From NCBI RefSeq assembly GCF_002950945.1, contig NZ_CP012673.1, positions 7,764,501 to 7,828,500 on the forward strand: 64,000 bases of DNA, written 5' to 3'. The first letter of the stretch is position 1. Every line of letters begins with the position of its first letter. The translations under genes and the position numbers were made by a program. The notes below the pieces were generated by a model that did no database searches, was not told where the DNA came from, and worked only from the letters and a program-made list of their open reading frames with translations. This stretch comes from Sorangium cellulosum. Its GTDB lineage: Bacteria > Myxococcota_A > Polyangia > Polyangiales > Polyangiaceae. Shown piece by piece: positions 14,122 to 22,168 of this stretch.

Positions 14122-16143
14122 ATGGATCATCGAGTGTCGACGGCGGCGGCGCCCGCGGCGGACGCGCCGGAGAGCGTGCGGGAAGGGACCGCGGCGGGCG
14201 CGCTCGCGCTGCGGCGGATCGTGCTCTCCACCGGCGGCGTCGGGTACTTCGAGCACGAGGCGCGCGTGCGAGGCGACGCCGAGCTCCGGCTCGAGGTGCG
14301 GCTCGATCAGGTCGACGACGTGCTGAAGAGCATCGTGGTCTATGACGACCGCGGCGCGGCGGGGAGCGTCACGCTCCCCGGGCGGGAGCCGCTGCGCGAC
14401 CTCTTCCGCGAGCTCCCGTTCGACGAGGGCGCGCTCGAGTCCGAGGCCGCCCTGCTGAACGCCCTGCGCGGCGCCGAGGTGCGGACCTCGGGGCCCGGAG
14501 GGGTCGTCGCCGGGCGGATCGTCGCGGTGACGGCGGCGGAGGCGGCGCTGCCGGGCGGCGGCTCGGAGCGCAGGCACCGGCTCGCGCTGATGTCGGACGG
14601 CGCGCTGAAGCAGGTCGTGCTGGAGGAGCTCGCGGGCGTGGAGCTCGCCGAGGCGCGGCTAGAGGAGCAGGTCGGCGCGGCCCTGCGCGGGCTTTCGCGG
14701 CAGCGCGAGCGGAACCGCCGGGAGCTCGTGGTGCACACGGCGTCCGCGGCGGGCGAGGACGAGCGGGTCGTGCGGGTGGCGTACGTCGTGGAGGTGCCGC
14801 TCTGGAAGACGACGTACCGGCTCACCCTCCCCGAGGCGCCGCACGGCAAGACGGGCGCGCTCGCGGGCTGGGCCGTCGTCGAGAACCAGAGCGGCAGCGA
14901 CTGGCGCGACGTGGACTTCACCCTCGTCTCGGGCAACCCGGTGACGTTCCGCCAGGCGCTCTACGAGCTCTATTACGTGCCCAGGCCGGAGGTGCCCGTC
15001 GACGTCGCCGATCGGGTGCTGCCCCGGCTCGACGAGGGCGCGTCGGGGCTGACGGCGCGGACCGCGCGGCGCGTGCACCTGGCCGAGGCGCGGGACGCCG
15101 CGCCGGTGGCGAGCGCGCCGGCCTCGTTCGCCGCCGGCGCGTTCGCCGCGGGCGCCCCGGAAGCCGAGGAGTCGACGACGCAGGTCGTGTTCCATTTCCC
15201 CGCGCCGATCTCGCTGGCGAGCGGGCACACGGCGCTCTTGCCGATCGTCGGGCGCGAGATCCCGGCGGAGCGGCTGTGGCTGTACCAGCCGGAGACGAGC
15301 GCGCGCAGCCCGCTCGCGGCGGTGCGGCTGCGGAACGACGGCGGCGAGAGCCTGCCTCCCGGGGCGATCACGGTGTACGAGCGCTCGGAGCGGGGGGAGG
15401 TCGCCCACGCCGGCGACGCCCGCCTCGCGCCGCTGCCGCCGGGGGAGTCGCGGATCGTCAGCTTCGCCGTCGACCGGAAGGTGCGCATCGACCGGGAGGA
15501 GAGGAGCGAAGAGGCGCTGTCGCGCGCCAGGATCGAGGGCGGCGTGCTGGAGATCGTGCGGACCGCGCGCCGGGTGACGGTCTACACGATCGCCGGCGCC
15601 GCGCGCGAGCCGCGCGTCGTCCTGATCGAGCACCCGCGCCTCGACGGCTGGGAGCTCGCCGCGCCGAGGGAAGGCGTCGAGACGACGAGCGACCGTTACC
15701 GGATCCGCCGGGAGGTCGCCGCGGGTGAGACCGCGCGGCTCGAGGTCGCGCTGGAGCGGCCCGTGTCCCACACCATCGCGCTCGCGGACCTCTCCGCGGA
15801 GCAGATCGGGGTGTACCTCTCGTCGCGCGAGATCCCCGAGGCGCTGCGCGCGGCGTTCGCGCGGCTCGCGGAGCTCAGGGCCGCGGCCCAGGACCGGCAG
15901 AGGGCGCTCGCCGGCCTGGAGTCGACGCTCGCCGACCTGCGCGGCGAGCAGGAGCGCGTGCGCGAGAACCTCAAGGTGGTGCCGGCGGGGAGCGCCCTCG
16001 CGACGCGCTACCTGGAGGCGCTGAGCGCGCAGGAGGACCGGATCGCGGCGACGTCGGCGAAGCTCCCGGCCGCGCGGGAGGCGGTGGCCGCGGCGGAGCG
16101 GGCGCTCGCCGACTACGTGCGTGGCCTCTCGCTCGCGCCGTGA
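14122..16143 (+). CDS. DUF4139 domain-containing protein with C-terminal coiled coil
   Basis: A 673-residue protein from the ATG at 14122, preceded by gaggggga. It belongs to the DUF4139 group, recognised by the early LRRIVLSTGGVGYFEHEA pattern and by the central segment with VPLWKTTYRL and GWAVVENQSGSDW, where the family's conserved beta-rich core lies. An Ala-rich linker (about residues 330-360) separates it from another beta-rich part. The last 110 residues are highly charged, with heptad-like Leu/Ala spacing (LRAAAQDRQRALAGLESTL), indicating a coiled coil. No signal peptide is evident with this start. The function of the family is not established; some relatives are linked to cell-envelope phenotypes. 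The next gene, an MscS channel, starts 271 bp downstream. Confidence 0.78.
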   Translation: MDHRVSTAAAPAADAPESVREGTAAGALALRRIVLSTGGVGYFEHEARVRGDAELRLEVRLDQVDDVLKSIVVYDDRGAAGSVTLPGREPLRDLFRELPFDEGALESEAALLNALRGAEVRTSGPGGVVAGRIVAVTAAEAALPGGGSERRHRLALMSDGALKQVVLEELAGVELAEARLEEQVGAALRGLSRQRERNRRELVVHTASAAGEDERVVRVAYVVEVPLWKTTYRLTLPEAPHGKTGALAGWAVVENQSGSDWRDVDFTLVSGNPVTFRQALYELYYVPRPEVPVDVADRVLPRLDEGASGLTARTARRVHLAEARDAAPVASAPASFAAGAFAAGAPEAEESTTQVVFHFPAPISLASGHTALLPIVGREIPAERLWLYQPETSARSPLAAVRLRNDGGESLPPGAITVYERSERGEVAHAGDARLAPLPPGESRIVSFAVDRKVRIDREERSEEALSRARIEGGVLEIVRTARRVTVYTIAGAAREPRVVLIEHPRLDGWELAAPREGVETTSDRYRIRREVAAGETARLEVALERPVSHTIALADLSAEQIGVYLSSREIPEALRAAFARLAELRAAAQDRQRALAGLESTLADLRGEQERVRENLKVVPAGSALATRYLEALSAQEDRIAATSAKLPAAREAVAAAERALADYVRGLSLAP

Positions 16144-16322
16144 CGCGGCGAGCGCGCATCACGGCGCGCGGCGGGCTGAGGTCCACACGCCGCAGGGCTG
16201 ATGCCTGAACACCTCATCGACGTCATCGCGCTCCTCCCCTGCCGTGTGTTATGGCTGGCCGGAGAGGGGGACATCTCGCGGAGCCAGGCGCGCAAACGCC
16301 TGGTTCGCGCGTGCGCCTGACT

Positions 16323-16349
16323 CGCCCATGCGCCTGAAGCGCATGGGCG
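16323..16349 (+). promoter_or_regulatory. Perfect 11-bp hairpin in the leader of the first mscS gene
   Basis: cgcccatgcgc (16323-16333) and gcgcatgggcg (16339-16349) pair perfectly around the 5-nt loop ctgaa, 65 bp before the channel start. There is no U tract directly after it. It may be a leader structure or the end of the upstream transcript. Confidence 0.45.
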
Positions 16350-16414
16350 TCGCGCGCGCATGCACCTTGCAGGAGGTGCCCCCGCGTGCGGCCAGCGCCG
16401 CCAGGAGGCTTGAG

Positions 16415-17275
16415 ATGGACGAGAGGGTTCAGCGGTACATCGACATGGGAGTAGCGCTCGGGGTCAGCGTCGGCACGAAGGTGGTCGGCGCGATCCTGGT
16501 GTGGATCATCGGGCGCATAATCGTCCGGGCCATCCTGTCGATGATGGAGCGCAGCGCCGCGCTGAAGAAGCTCGACGTGACGCTCGCGCATTACCTGCAG
16601 TCGGCCACGTCCGTGCTGCTCAACATCCTGCTCCTCCTCGCCGTGCTCAGCGTCTTCGGCGTCGAGACGACCACCTTCGCCGGCCTGCTCGCCGCGGTGG
16701 GCGTCGCCATCGGCATGGCGTGGTCGGGCCTGCTGTCGAACCTCGCGGCCGGCACCTTCATGATCCTCCTGCGCCCGTTCAAGGTGGGTGACTTCGTGAC
16801 GGCCGGCGGCGTGACCGGCACGGTCCACTCCATCGGCCTCTTCGGCACCACGCTCGACACGATGGACAACGTCCGCACGATCGTGGGCAACAGCAAGATC
16901 TTCAGCGAGACGATCCAGAACTTCAGCGCCAACCCCGTTCGCCGCGTGGACTGCGTGGCGCAGCTCGCGCACGGCGCCGATCACGAGGCGGCGATGACGC
17001 GGCTCAGGGCGCACCTCGCGCTCATCCCCAACGTGGCCAAGCAGCCCGCCCCCACGGTCGAGATCCTCGAGTTCAACCTGGCCGGGCCCGTGCTGGCCGT
17101 CCGGCCCTTCTGCCATACCGATCACTACTGGGACGTCTACTTCGCGACCAACAAGATCATCCGCGAGGAGCTCGGCAAGCTGGGGCTGCCCGTGCCCAGC
17201 CAGCACCTCCACCTGAGCCAGCTCCCGGCGCCGCTCGCGCGGGCGGCCGGCGATCAGGCGCACCCGACGGCGTAG
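16415..17275 (+). CDS. Small-conductance mechanosensitive channel (MscS family)
   Basis: A 286-residue inner-membrane channel. The ATG at 16415 has aggagg six bases upstream, which overrules the longer open frame. Two to three hydrophobic helices fill residues 12-110. The pore-lining third helix reads LLAAVGVAIGMAWSGLLSNL, with the alternating Gly/Ala packing typical of MscS, followed by the beta domain (RPFKVGDFVTAGG, VTGTVHSIGLF) and the NSKIFSETIQNFS strand. MscS channels open on membrane tension and release solutes during hypo-osmotic shock. A second family member follows in the same direction after 121 bp, so the two may be co-transcribed; the proteins differ enough to be separate subfamilies. 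Confidence 0.92.
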   Translation: MDERVQRYIDMGVALGVSVGTKVVGAILVWIIGRIIVRAILSMMERSAALKKLDVTLAHYLQSATSVLLNILLLLAVLSVFGVETTTFAGLLAAVGVAIGMAWSGLLSNLAAGTFMILLRPFKVGDFVTAGGVTGTVHSIGLFGTTLDTMDNVRTIVGNSKIFSETIQNFSANPVRRVDCVAQLAHGADHEAAMTRLRAHLALIPNVAKQPAPTVEILEFNLAGPVLAVRPFCHTDHYWDVYFATNKIIREELGKLGLPVPSQHLHLSQLPAPLARAAGDQAHPTA

Positions 17276-17396
17276 CGCGATCTCGGGCGCGGTCCGGGCG
17301 TCCAGCCGCGCCCGGCCGCGCCGGCCGCGCTTGAGGCCGGCCGGCAGATCCGCTACGCCCGGGACCACGCGGGCCGCGCCCGCGCGGCCGCCGCCC

Positions 17397-18215
17397 ATGA
17401 ACATCAGCCTCCAGGACCTCGTCCCTTCGCTCGCCACGCTCAGGGCGATCGCCACCGCGCTCGGGATCCTCATCGCAGGGTGGATCGGGAGCAAGTGGGC
17501 GTATCGGCTCGCCGTCAAGGCCCTGTCGAGGAGCCACCTGGATCCGGCGCTGGCGCGGTTCCTCTCGTCGATACTCCGCTACATCGTGCTCGCGGCGACG
17601 TTCATCGCGTCGATGGAGACGGTGGGCATCCACACGACGAGCCTCGTGGCGGTGGTCGCCTCGGCGGGCCTCGCGGTGGGGCTGGCGCTGCAAGGCAGCT
17701 TGAGCAACTTCGCGAGCGGCGTGCTCATCCTGTTTTTCAAGCACTTCCAGCTCGGCGACAAGGTGAAGGTCGGAGATCACACGGGCATCGTCGAGGACAT
17801 CGGGATCTTCACCACGACGCTGGTGTCGACGGACAACGAGAAGATCGTGATCCCGAACGCGTCGGTGACCAGCGGCGCGATCCTGAACTTCTCGGATCGA
17901 GGGTTCTTGCGCGGCGCCGTGACGGTGACCGTGGAGGGCAGGCTGCGAGACCTCGGGCGCGCGATGGAGGCGCTGGTGCGCGCGGGCTGCCGGACCGGCG
18001 GCGTGACGCAGGAGCCGACGCCCACGGTGTTCCTGACCGACATGGAGGACGGGTCGCTCGATCTCACGTTGACCGCCTGGTACAAGGCGGTGGACGAGGA
18101 CGAGACGATGCACAACCTGCGCGTCGCGGTCCTCGAGGAGCTCGAGGCGGCGGGCGTGAAGCTGATGAACCGGACGCAGCTCATCCTCCACCAGCGAAAC
18201 AAGATGCCTTCGTAG
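17397..18215 (+). CDS. Second MscS-family mechanosensitive channel
   Basis: A 272-residue channel from the ATG at 17397 (MNISLQDLVPSL). Three N-terminal hydrophobic segments are followed by the classic MscS pore helix and cytoplasmic vestibule: ASAGLAVGLALQGSLSNFASG, then KHFQLGDKVKVGDHTGIVED and NEKIVIPNASV. This copy is closer to the standard E. coli MscS pattern (VGLALQGSLSN) than its upstream neighbour. The start lacks a strong Shine-Dalgarno sequence, and translation may depend on the upstream cistron. It provides an osmotic safety valve. The next gene, an arginine decarboxylase, is 188 bp downstream on the same strand. Confidence 0.93.
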   Translation: MNISLQDLVPSLATLRAIATALGILIAGWIGSKWAYRLAVKALSRSHLDPALARFLSSILRYIVLAATFIASMETVGIHTTSLVAVVASAGLAVGLALQGSLSNFASGVLILFFKHFQLGDKVKVGDHTGIVEDIGIFTTTLVSTDNEKIVIPNASVTSGAILNFSDRGFLRGAVTVTVEGRLRDLGRAMEALVRAGCRTGGVTQEPTPTVFLTDMEDGSLDLTLTAWYKAVDEDETMHNLRVAVLEELEAAGVKLMNRTQLILHQRNKMPS

Positions 18216-18403
18216 CGCCCTCGACGGCCGCTCCCCGGCCCTCCCCGCCGCGCGTCGACCGGGGCGTACCGCTGCCGCCGAATAGCCGGCCGGCCCCTTG
18301 CTTGCACCCGCTCGTCACTCTACCCTCCCGGCGCGATGGACGCTGAGCAGGGCGACGTGGGCTGCCCGGGTGGAGCTCACAGGACAGTCCTTCGACGGAC
18401 AGG

Positions 18404-19030
18404 ATGAACGTGCTGGCGAGGAAGACAAAGGCTTTGGTTCTCGGGAGCCGGATCCCGAAAAGGTATATCGTCACGTCCGGATTCGGTCAGACGGACGAAG
18501 GGAGCGGAGCAGATCCTCACGAGACAGGCTCCTTCGACGAGGCCCTGGTGGCCGCCGGGCTCGGGAAGGTCAACCTGGTGAAGTACTCGTCGGTGCTCCC
18601 TCCCGAGGCGGAGGAGGTGCCGCTGGAGGTGGCCGCGGAGCACTTCCACCACGGCGCGGTGATGGACGCCATCGTGGCCTCGGTCAGCGGCGGGTCGGGA
18701 GATGTGCTGGTCGCCGCGCTCGGCCGCATGAACGTCTACGATCACGAGTCTCGCCACATCGGCGGCTTCGCGGTCGAGTTCATGAACTGCCGTCATGGCG
18801 GCACCAGGCCGGCGGTGGAGGCGGAGGCGGAGGACGCGATCAAGCGGGCGATGGAGGGCGTGTTCCAGCGCCGGTATCGCGGGAAGGGGTACCGTTACGA
18901 GCGCATGCCGCCCACGATCATCTCGGGGTTTGTCGAGAAGAAGTACGGCACGGCGATCGCGGTGATCGGGTGGGTGAGCTACATCCACCCCGTGCTCGGC
19001 GAGACGGCGGTCGAGCCGGCAGAGGAGTAG
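18404..19030 (+). CDS. pdaD: Pyruvoyl-dependent arginine decarboxylase
   Basis: A 208-residue proenzyme that cleaves itself into alpha and beta chains to make a pyruvoyl cofactor, then converts arginine to agmatine for polyamine synthesis. The self-processing site is visible in KYSSVLPPEAEE: cleavage is expected between the two serines, S62 and S63, as in the archaeal enzyme. The beta-chain part (FGQTDEGSG) and the later GRMNVYDHESRHIGG and PPTIISGFVEKKYG blocks match the family. The length is slightly longer than the archaeal 165 residues. This family is best known from archaea and Chlamydiae, with scattered bacterial members. No other polyamine gene is adjacent. Confidence 0.88.
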   Translation: MNVLARKTKALVLGSRIPKRYIVTSGFGQTDEGSGADPHETGSFDEALVAAGLGKVNLVKYSSVLPPEAEEVPLEVAAEHFHHGAVMDAIVASVSGGSGDVLVAALGRMNVYDHESRHIGGFAVEFMNCRHGGTRPAVEAEAEDAIKRAMEGVFQRRYRGKGYRYERMPPTIISGFVEKKYGTAIAVIGWVSYIHPVLGETAVEPAEE

Positions 19031-19263
19031 CACACCTGCCCTGGCGGACGGCGGCGCGGCGATCGGGACCGCGCCCGTCCCTGGTGGCTCCGACGCTCGT
19101 CGTTGTCAGGCGGTGGCTTCGACGGTCTCGCGCTCATGCGCAAACCGTAATCATCTCTGTATTTCAACTTATCGACGCATCGAGGGCGCCGCGTCCACTC
19201 CACAGCCTGCGGGAGCCTGGCCGCCACCGGCAACGGGGCATGTGGCCCAGTGACTCTCATGGG

Positions 19264-20466
19264 TCACGCGTTCCACGTGACCGGGAGGCTCTTCACTCCG
19301 AAGATGTCCGCGCTTTCGGGGCGCAGGTCGACGTCCTCGGCCGCTACGTCCAGGCGGAGGGTTGGGAAGCGCTTCACCAGCGCGGGCAAGGCGACCCGCA
19401 TCTCGATACGGGCCAGGTGCTGGCCAAGGCACACGTGGATGCCGTGGCCGAAGGCCAGGTGCCCGATGGCCTGCCGCTGGATGTCGAGAGTGTCGGGATC
19501 GTCGAAGCGCTCCGGGTCGCGGTTGGCCGTGTTGTACGACAGGATGACCGTCGTGCCGGCCTTGATGGTCTGGCCGCCCAGCTCGACGTCCTCCAGCGCC
19601 GTCCGCTGGAAGGTCTTGGCGACAGACAGGTACCGCAGCAGCTCCTCCACGGCCAGGTCGGCGATCCCGGGTCGTGCACGCAGCGTGGCCCACTGCGCGG
19701 GATTGCTCAGCAGGGCGAAGGTGCCCAGTGCCAGCATGTTCGCGGTGGTGTCGAGCCCGGCTATCAGCAGCAGGAGGCCGACACCCATCAGTTCTTCGTC
19801 GGTCAGGTCGGTGTCGGTGAGGTCGCTGAGCACGTCGTCGGTGGGATTGGCGCGCTTGGCCGCCACCAGCTGTGCGATGTGCTGCTGGGTCGCGACGTAG
19901 CCGGCCATCTGGTCCTGCTCGCTCACCCCGGAGACGATCGCATCGACATGCTCCTGGAAAGAGTCCCGGGTCTCGTACGGCACCCCGAGTAGGTCGCAGA
20001 TCACGATCGTGGGGATGGGCTTGGCGAACGCGGTCACCAGGTCCACCGGCGGGCCGGCCTTTTCCATGGCATCCAGGTGTTCGGTAGTGACCTGCTCGAC
20101 GCGCTCGGTGAGCAGTTGCATCCGCCGGGCGGTGAACTTGCCCGTCAGCAGCTTCCGGTAGCGGCCGTGCTCGGGCTCGTCCATCAGGAGGAACTCGCCG
20201 GGCGGCGCCGGAGGGATTTTCATGTCGCCCAAGTCGATCAACGGGTGGCGCATGAGCTCCTTGCGGGAGCTGAATCGTGAGTCGGCCAGCACCGACCGGA
20301 CCAGGTCGTAGCCGGTGATCAGCCACCCCTCGTGTCCACCGGGGAAGGGGTACCGGCTGATGGGGCCGTGCTCACGCGCCTGACGCAGCTCCTTCGGCGG
20401 GTCGAAGGGACAGCCAGGCTCACGCGCCGTCGGCAGCAGGCCGACGGTGTGTACGGATTCCGTCAT
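19264..20466 (-). CDS. Cytochrome P450, actinobacterial type
   Basis: A 400-residue soluble heme monooxygenase. Two ATGs are close together; the inner one at 20466 (MTESVHTVG) is preferred because the agagagga site (20473-20480) lies six bases before it, while the ATG at 20472 abuts the site. The I helix shows AGLDTTAN, the K helix EELLR gives the ExxR pair, and the heme loop FGHGIHVCLG has the ligand Cys at about C346. The sequence style is that of Streptomyces-type CYP105/CYP107 enzymes of secondary metabolism. No ferredoxin or reductase is adjacent, so redox partners must come from elsewhere. The gene diverges from a regulator across an A/T-rich region and was probably acquired horizontally; its substrate is unknown. 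Confidence 0.9.
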   Translation of the reverse strand: MTESVHTVGLLPTAREPGCPFDPPKELRQAREHGPISRYPFPGGHEGWLITGYDLVRSVLADSRFSSRKELMRHPLIDLGDMKIPPAPPGEFLLMDEPEHGRYRKLLTGKFTARRMQLLTERVEQVTTEHLDAMEKAGPPVDLVTAFAKPIPTIVICDLLGVPYETRDSFQEHVDAIVSGVSEQDQMAGYVATQQHIAQLVAAKRANPTDDVLSDLTDTDLTDEELMGVGLLLLIAGLDTTANMLALGTFALLSNPAQWATLRARPGIADLAVEELLRYLSVAKTFQRTALEDVELGGQTIKAGTTVILSYNTANRDPERFDDPDTLDIQRQAIGHLAFGHGIHVCLGQHLARIEMRVALPALVKRFPTLRLDVAAEDVDLRPESADIFGVKSLPVTWNA

Positions 20467-20539
20467 GTTCATTCCTCTCTTCTTCGCCGAATTGCGTTGT
20501 GTTGAAACCGCGAAGCGTTCGCGAGGAATCAAAAGCTAC

Positions 20540-20680
20540 GTTGCATTCGTAACATCGTCAAGATCGCCAGGGCCAAAGTTCAACAAATGGTGTAAATCAT
20601 GGGGACATGTTGCAATGAGACTGGAGACGAATGCAACGCGGACCGTCCGACGGTTGCAATGACATGACGACGAATGCATA
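20540..20680. promoter_or_regulatory. Repeated operator-like boxes between the P450 and regulator genes
   Basis: The half-site gttgcattcg occurs at 20540-20549 and its exact reverse complement cgaatgcaac at 20628-20637. Two composite boxes start with gttgcaatga and end with cgaatgca: 20609-20637 (closed by tgcaac) and 20653-20679. Their starts are 44 bp apart. The 250-bp gap is visibly poorer in GC than its surroundings. The adjacent regulator is the obvious candidate to bind; this is inference from position. Confidence 0.55.
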
Positions 20681-20716
20681 CTGCTCGACGCTCGCTACAC
20701 ATTGGAGGCGCCCGCC

Positions 20717-22165
20717 GTGCCAGGAGACCGACTCACCCAGGAGGACCGTCGGCGCATCGCCGCGTGGCTCACCGAGGGCCTGACGTATACCGAGATCGCC
20801 CGGCGGCTGAACCGTCCCAAGTCAACGATCACCCGAGAGGTGGCCCGTAACGGCGGGCCCGAGGACTACCGCGCCGACCATGCGCACCAGCTGACCCGGC
20901 TGCGTGCCCGCCGCCGCAAGCCGATACCGCTGCCCGCGACTCCGGCCACCGCCGCCGCCTACGGACGCGACCCCAAGGCGGTGTTCGCATTCGAGCAGCG
21001 GCTCGCCGAGCTGATGATCGCCACCGGATGCCCGCGCATGGTCGCGAGGATCCTGTCGTGCCTGTTCACCACCGACTCCGGCGATCTCACGTCCGCCGAG
21101 CTGGTGCGGCGGCTCCATGTCAGCCCGGCCGCCGTCTCCACAGCCACCCGATGGGCCGAGGAGCAGGGCCTGATCGTCCGCGAACGCGGAGCCCGGGGCA
21201 AGCAGAGGTACACATTAGAGAGAAAGGTCGGGCACCGCTCCATTCTCGCCAGCGTCCGATCCAATGAGCTGCTGGCCGAGCTCAGCCGCCAGGGGGCCGG
21301 AATCCTCGGTCGCACCACGCCCGCGGGTGCCCGACTGGACAAAGCGGGCACCTTCCTGCACCTGATCTCGCAGGACCTGGCCGACTCGGTCGAACGCCGG
21401 GTGCGCGAAGTCTTCGGCGCCTGGTCGTGCCTCAAGACCGGAAGGAGCGGGTCGAGGAGCGGAGGTCGTCGGCGCGTCCTGTCGCCGTTGCGCGCGCCCG
21501 TCGCGGCGGATAAGAGCCGGGGGATGAAGGACTGGGAAGCGCTCTTCGTGGAGAAGCTCGAGCAGACCGATCTGGGCAACGATCCGGCCCACGATCTGGC
21601 GCACTTCTCGCGGGTGGTCGCGACGGCCAAGGCCCTCGCGGCGGAGGAAGGGGCCCGGCTGGAGGTCGTCGTCCCGGCGGCCTGGCTGCACGACCTGGTG
21701 AACGTCCCGAAGAACGACCCCAGGCGCTCCCAGGCCTCGCGGCTCTCCGCGGAGGAGGCGCTGCGTTTCCTCCGGAGCGCCGAGTACCCCGAGGCATTCC
21801 TCGCGGACATCGCCCACGCCATCGAGGCCCACAGCTTCAGCGCCGGGATCGAGCCGAGGACGCTCGAGGCGAAGGTCGTGCAGGACGCCGACCGCCTCGA
21901 TGGCCTGGGCGCGATCGGCATCGCCCGCTGCTTCGCTGTCGGCGGGCTGCTCGGCGTGCGGTTCTACGACCCCCGGGATCCGTTTGCCAAGCAGCGATCA
22001 TGGAACGATCGCGAGAACGCGATCGACCACTTCTACGTGAAGCTGTTCAAGACCGCCGAGAGCCTTCAAACCTCGGCCGGACGCCGGGAAGGGGCCCGGC
22101 GGGCCGAGTTCATGAGACAGTATCTCGATCGCCTCGCGCTCGAGATTGGCGGCAGGATGGCTTGA
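20717..22165 (+). CDS. In-frame fusion of a MarR/GbsR-like regulator with a YedJ-type HD-domain hydrolase
   Basis: The frame starts at the GTG at 20717 (MPGDRLTQEDRRRIAA), with ggagg eight bases upstream; a TTG at 20702 overlaps that site. Residues 1-55 carry an IS30-like helix-turn-helix (TYTEIARRLNRPKSTITREV), and residues 85-235 a winged-helix MarR/GbsR-type domain, a combination I associate with actinobacteria. After VREVFG (about 235) a 35-residue Arg/Ser-rich stretch of no domain character leads to an internal ATG at 21524 (MKDWEALF). From there a complete 213-residue HD hydrolase follows, with AHDLAHFSR, WLHDLVN and VVQDADRLDGLGAIG as metal-ligand motifs. I infer that an insertion or deletion removed the regulator's stop. 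The HD part may still be translated separately from 21524, which has ccggggg before it. Confidence 0.75.
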   Translation: MPGDRLTQEDRRRIAAWLTEGLTYTEIARRLNRPKSTITREVARNGGPEDYRADHAHQLTRLRARRRKPIPLPATPATAAAYGRDPKAVFAFEQRLAELMIATGCPRMVARILSCLFTTDSGDLTSAELVRRLHVSPAAVSTATRWAEEQGLIVRERGARGKQRYTLERKVGHRSILASVRSNELLAELSRQGAGILGRTTPAGARLDKAGTFLHLISQDLADSVERRVREVFGAWSCLKTGRSGSRSGGRRRVLSPLRAPVAADKSRGMKDWEALFVEKLEQTDLGNDPAHDLAHFSRVVATAKALAAEEGARLEVVVPAAWLHDLVNVPKNDPRRSQASRLSAEEALRFLRSAEYPEAFLADIAHAIEAHSFSAGIEPRTLEAKVVQDADRLDGLGAIGIARCFAVGGLLGVRFYDPRDPFAKQRSWNDRENAIDHFYVKLFKTAESLQTSAGRREGARRAEFMRQYLDRLALEIGGRMA

Positions 22166-22168
22166 GGC

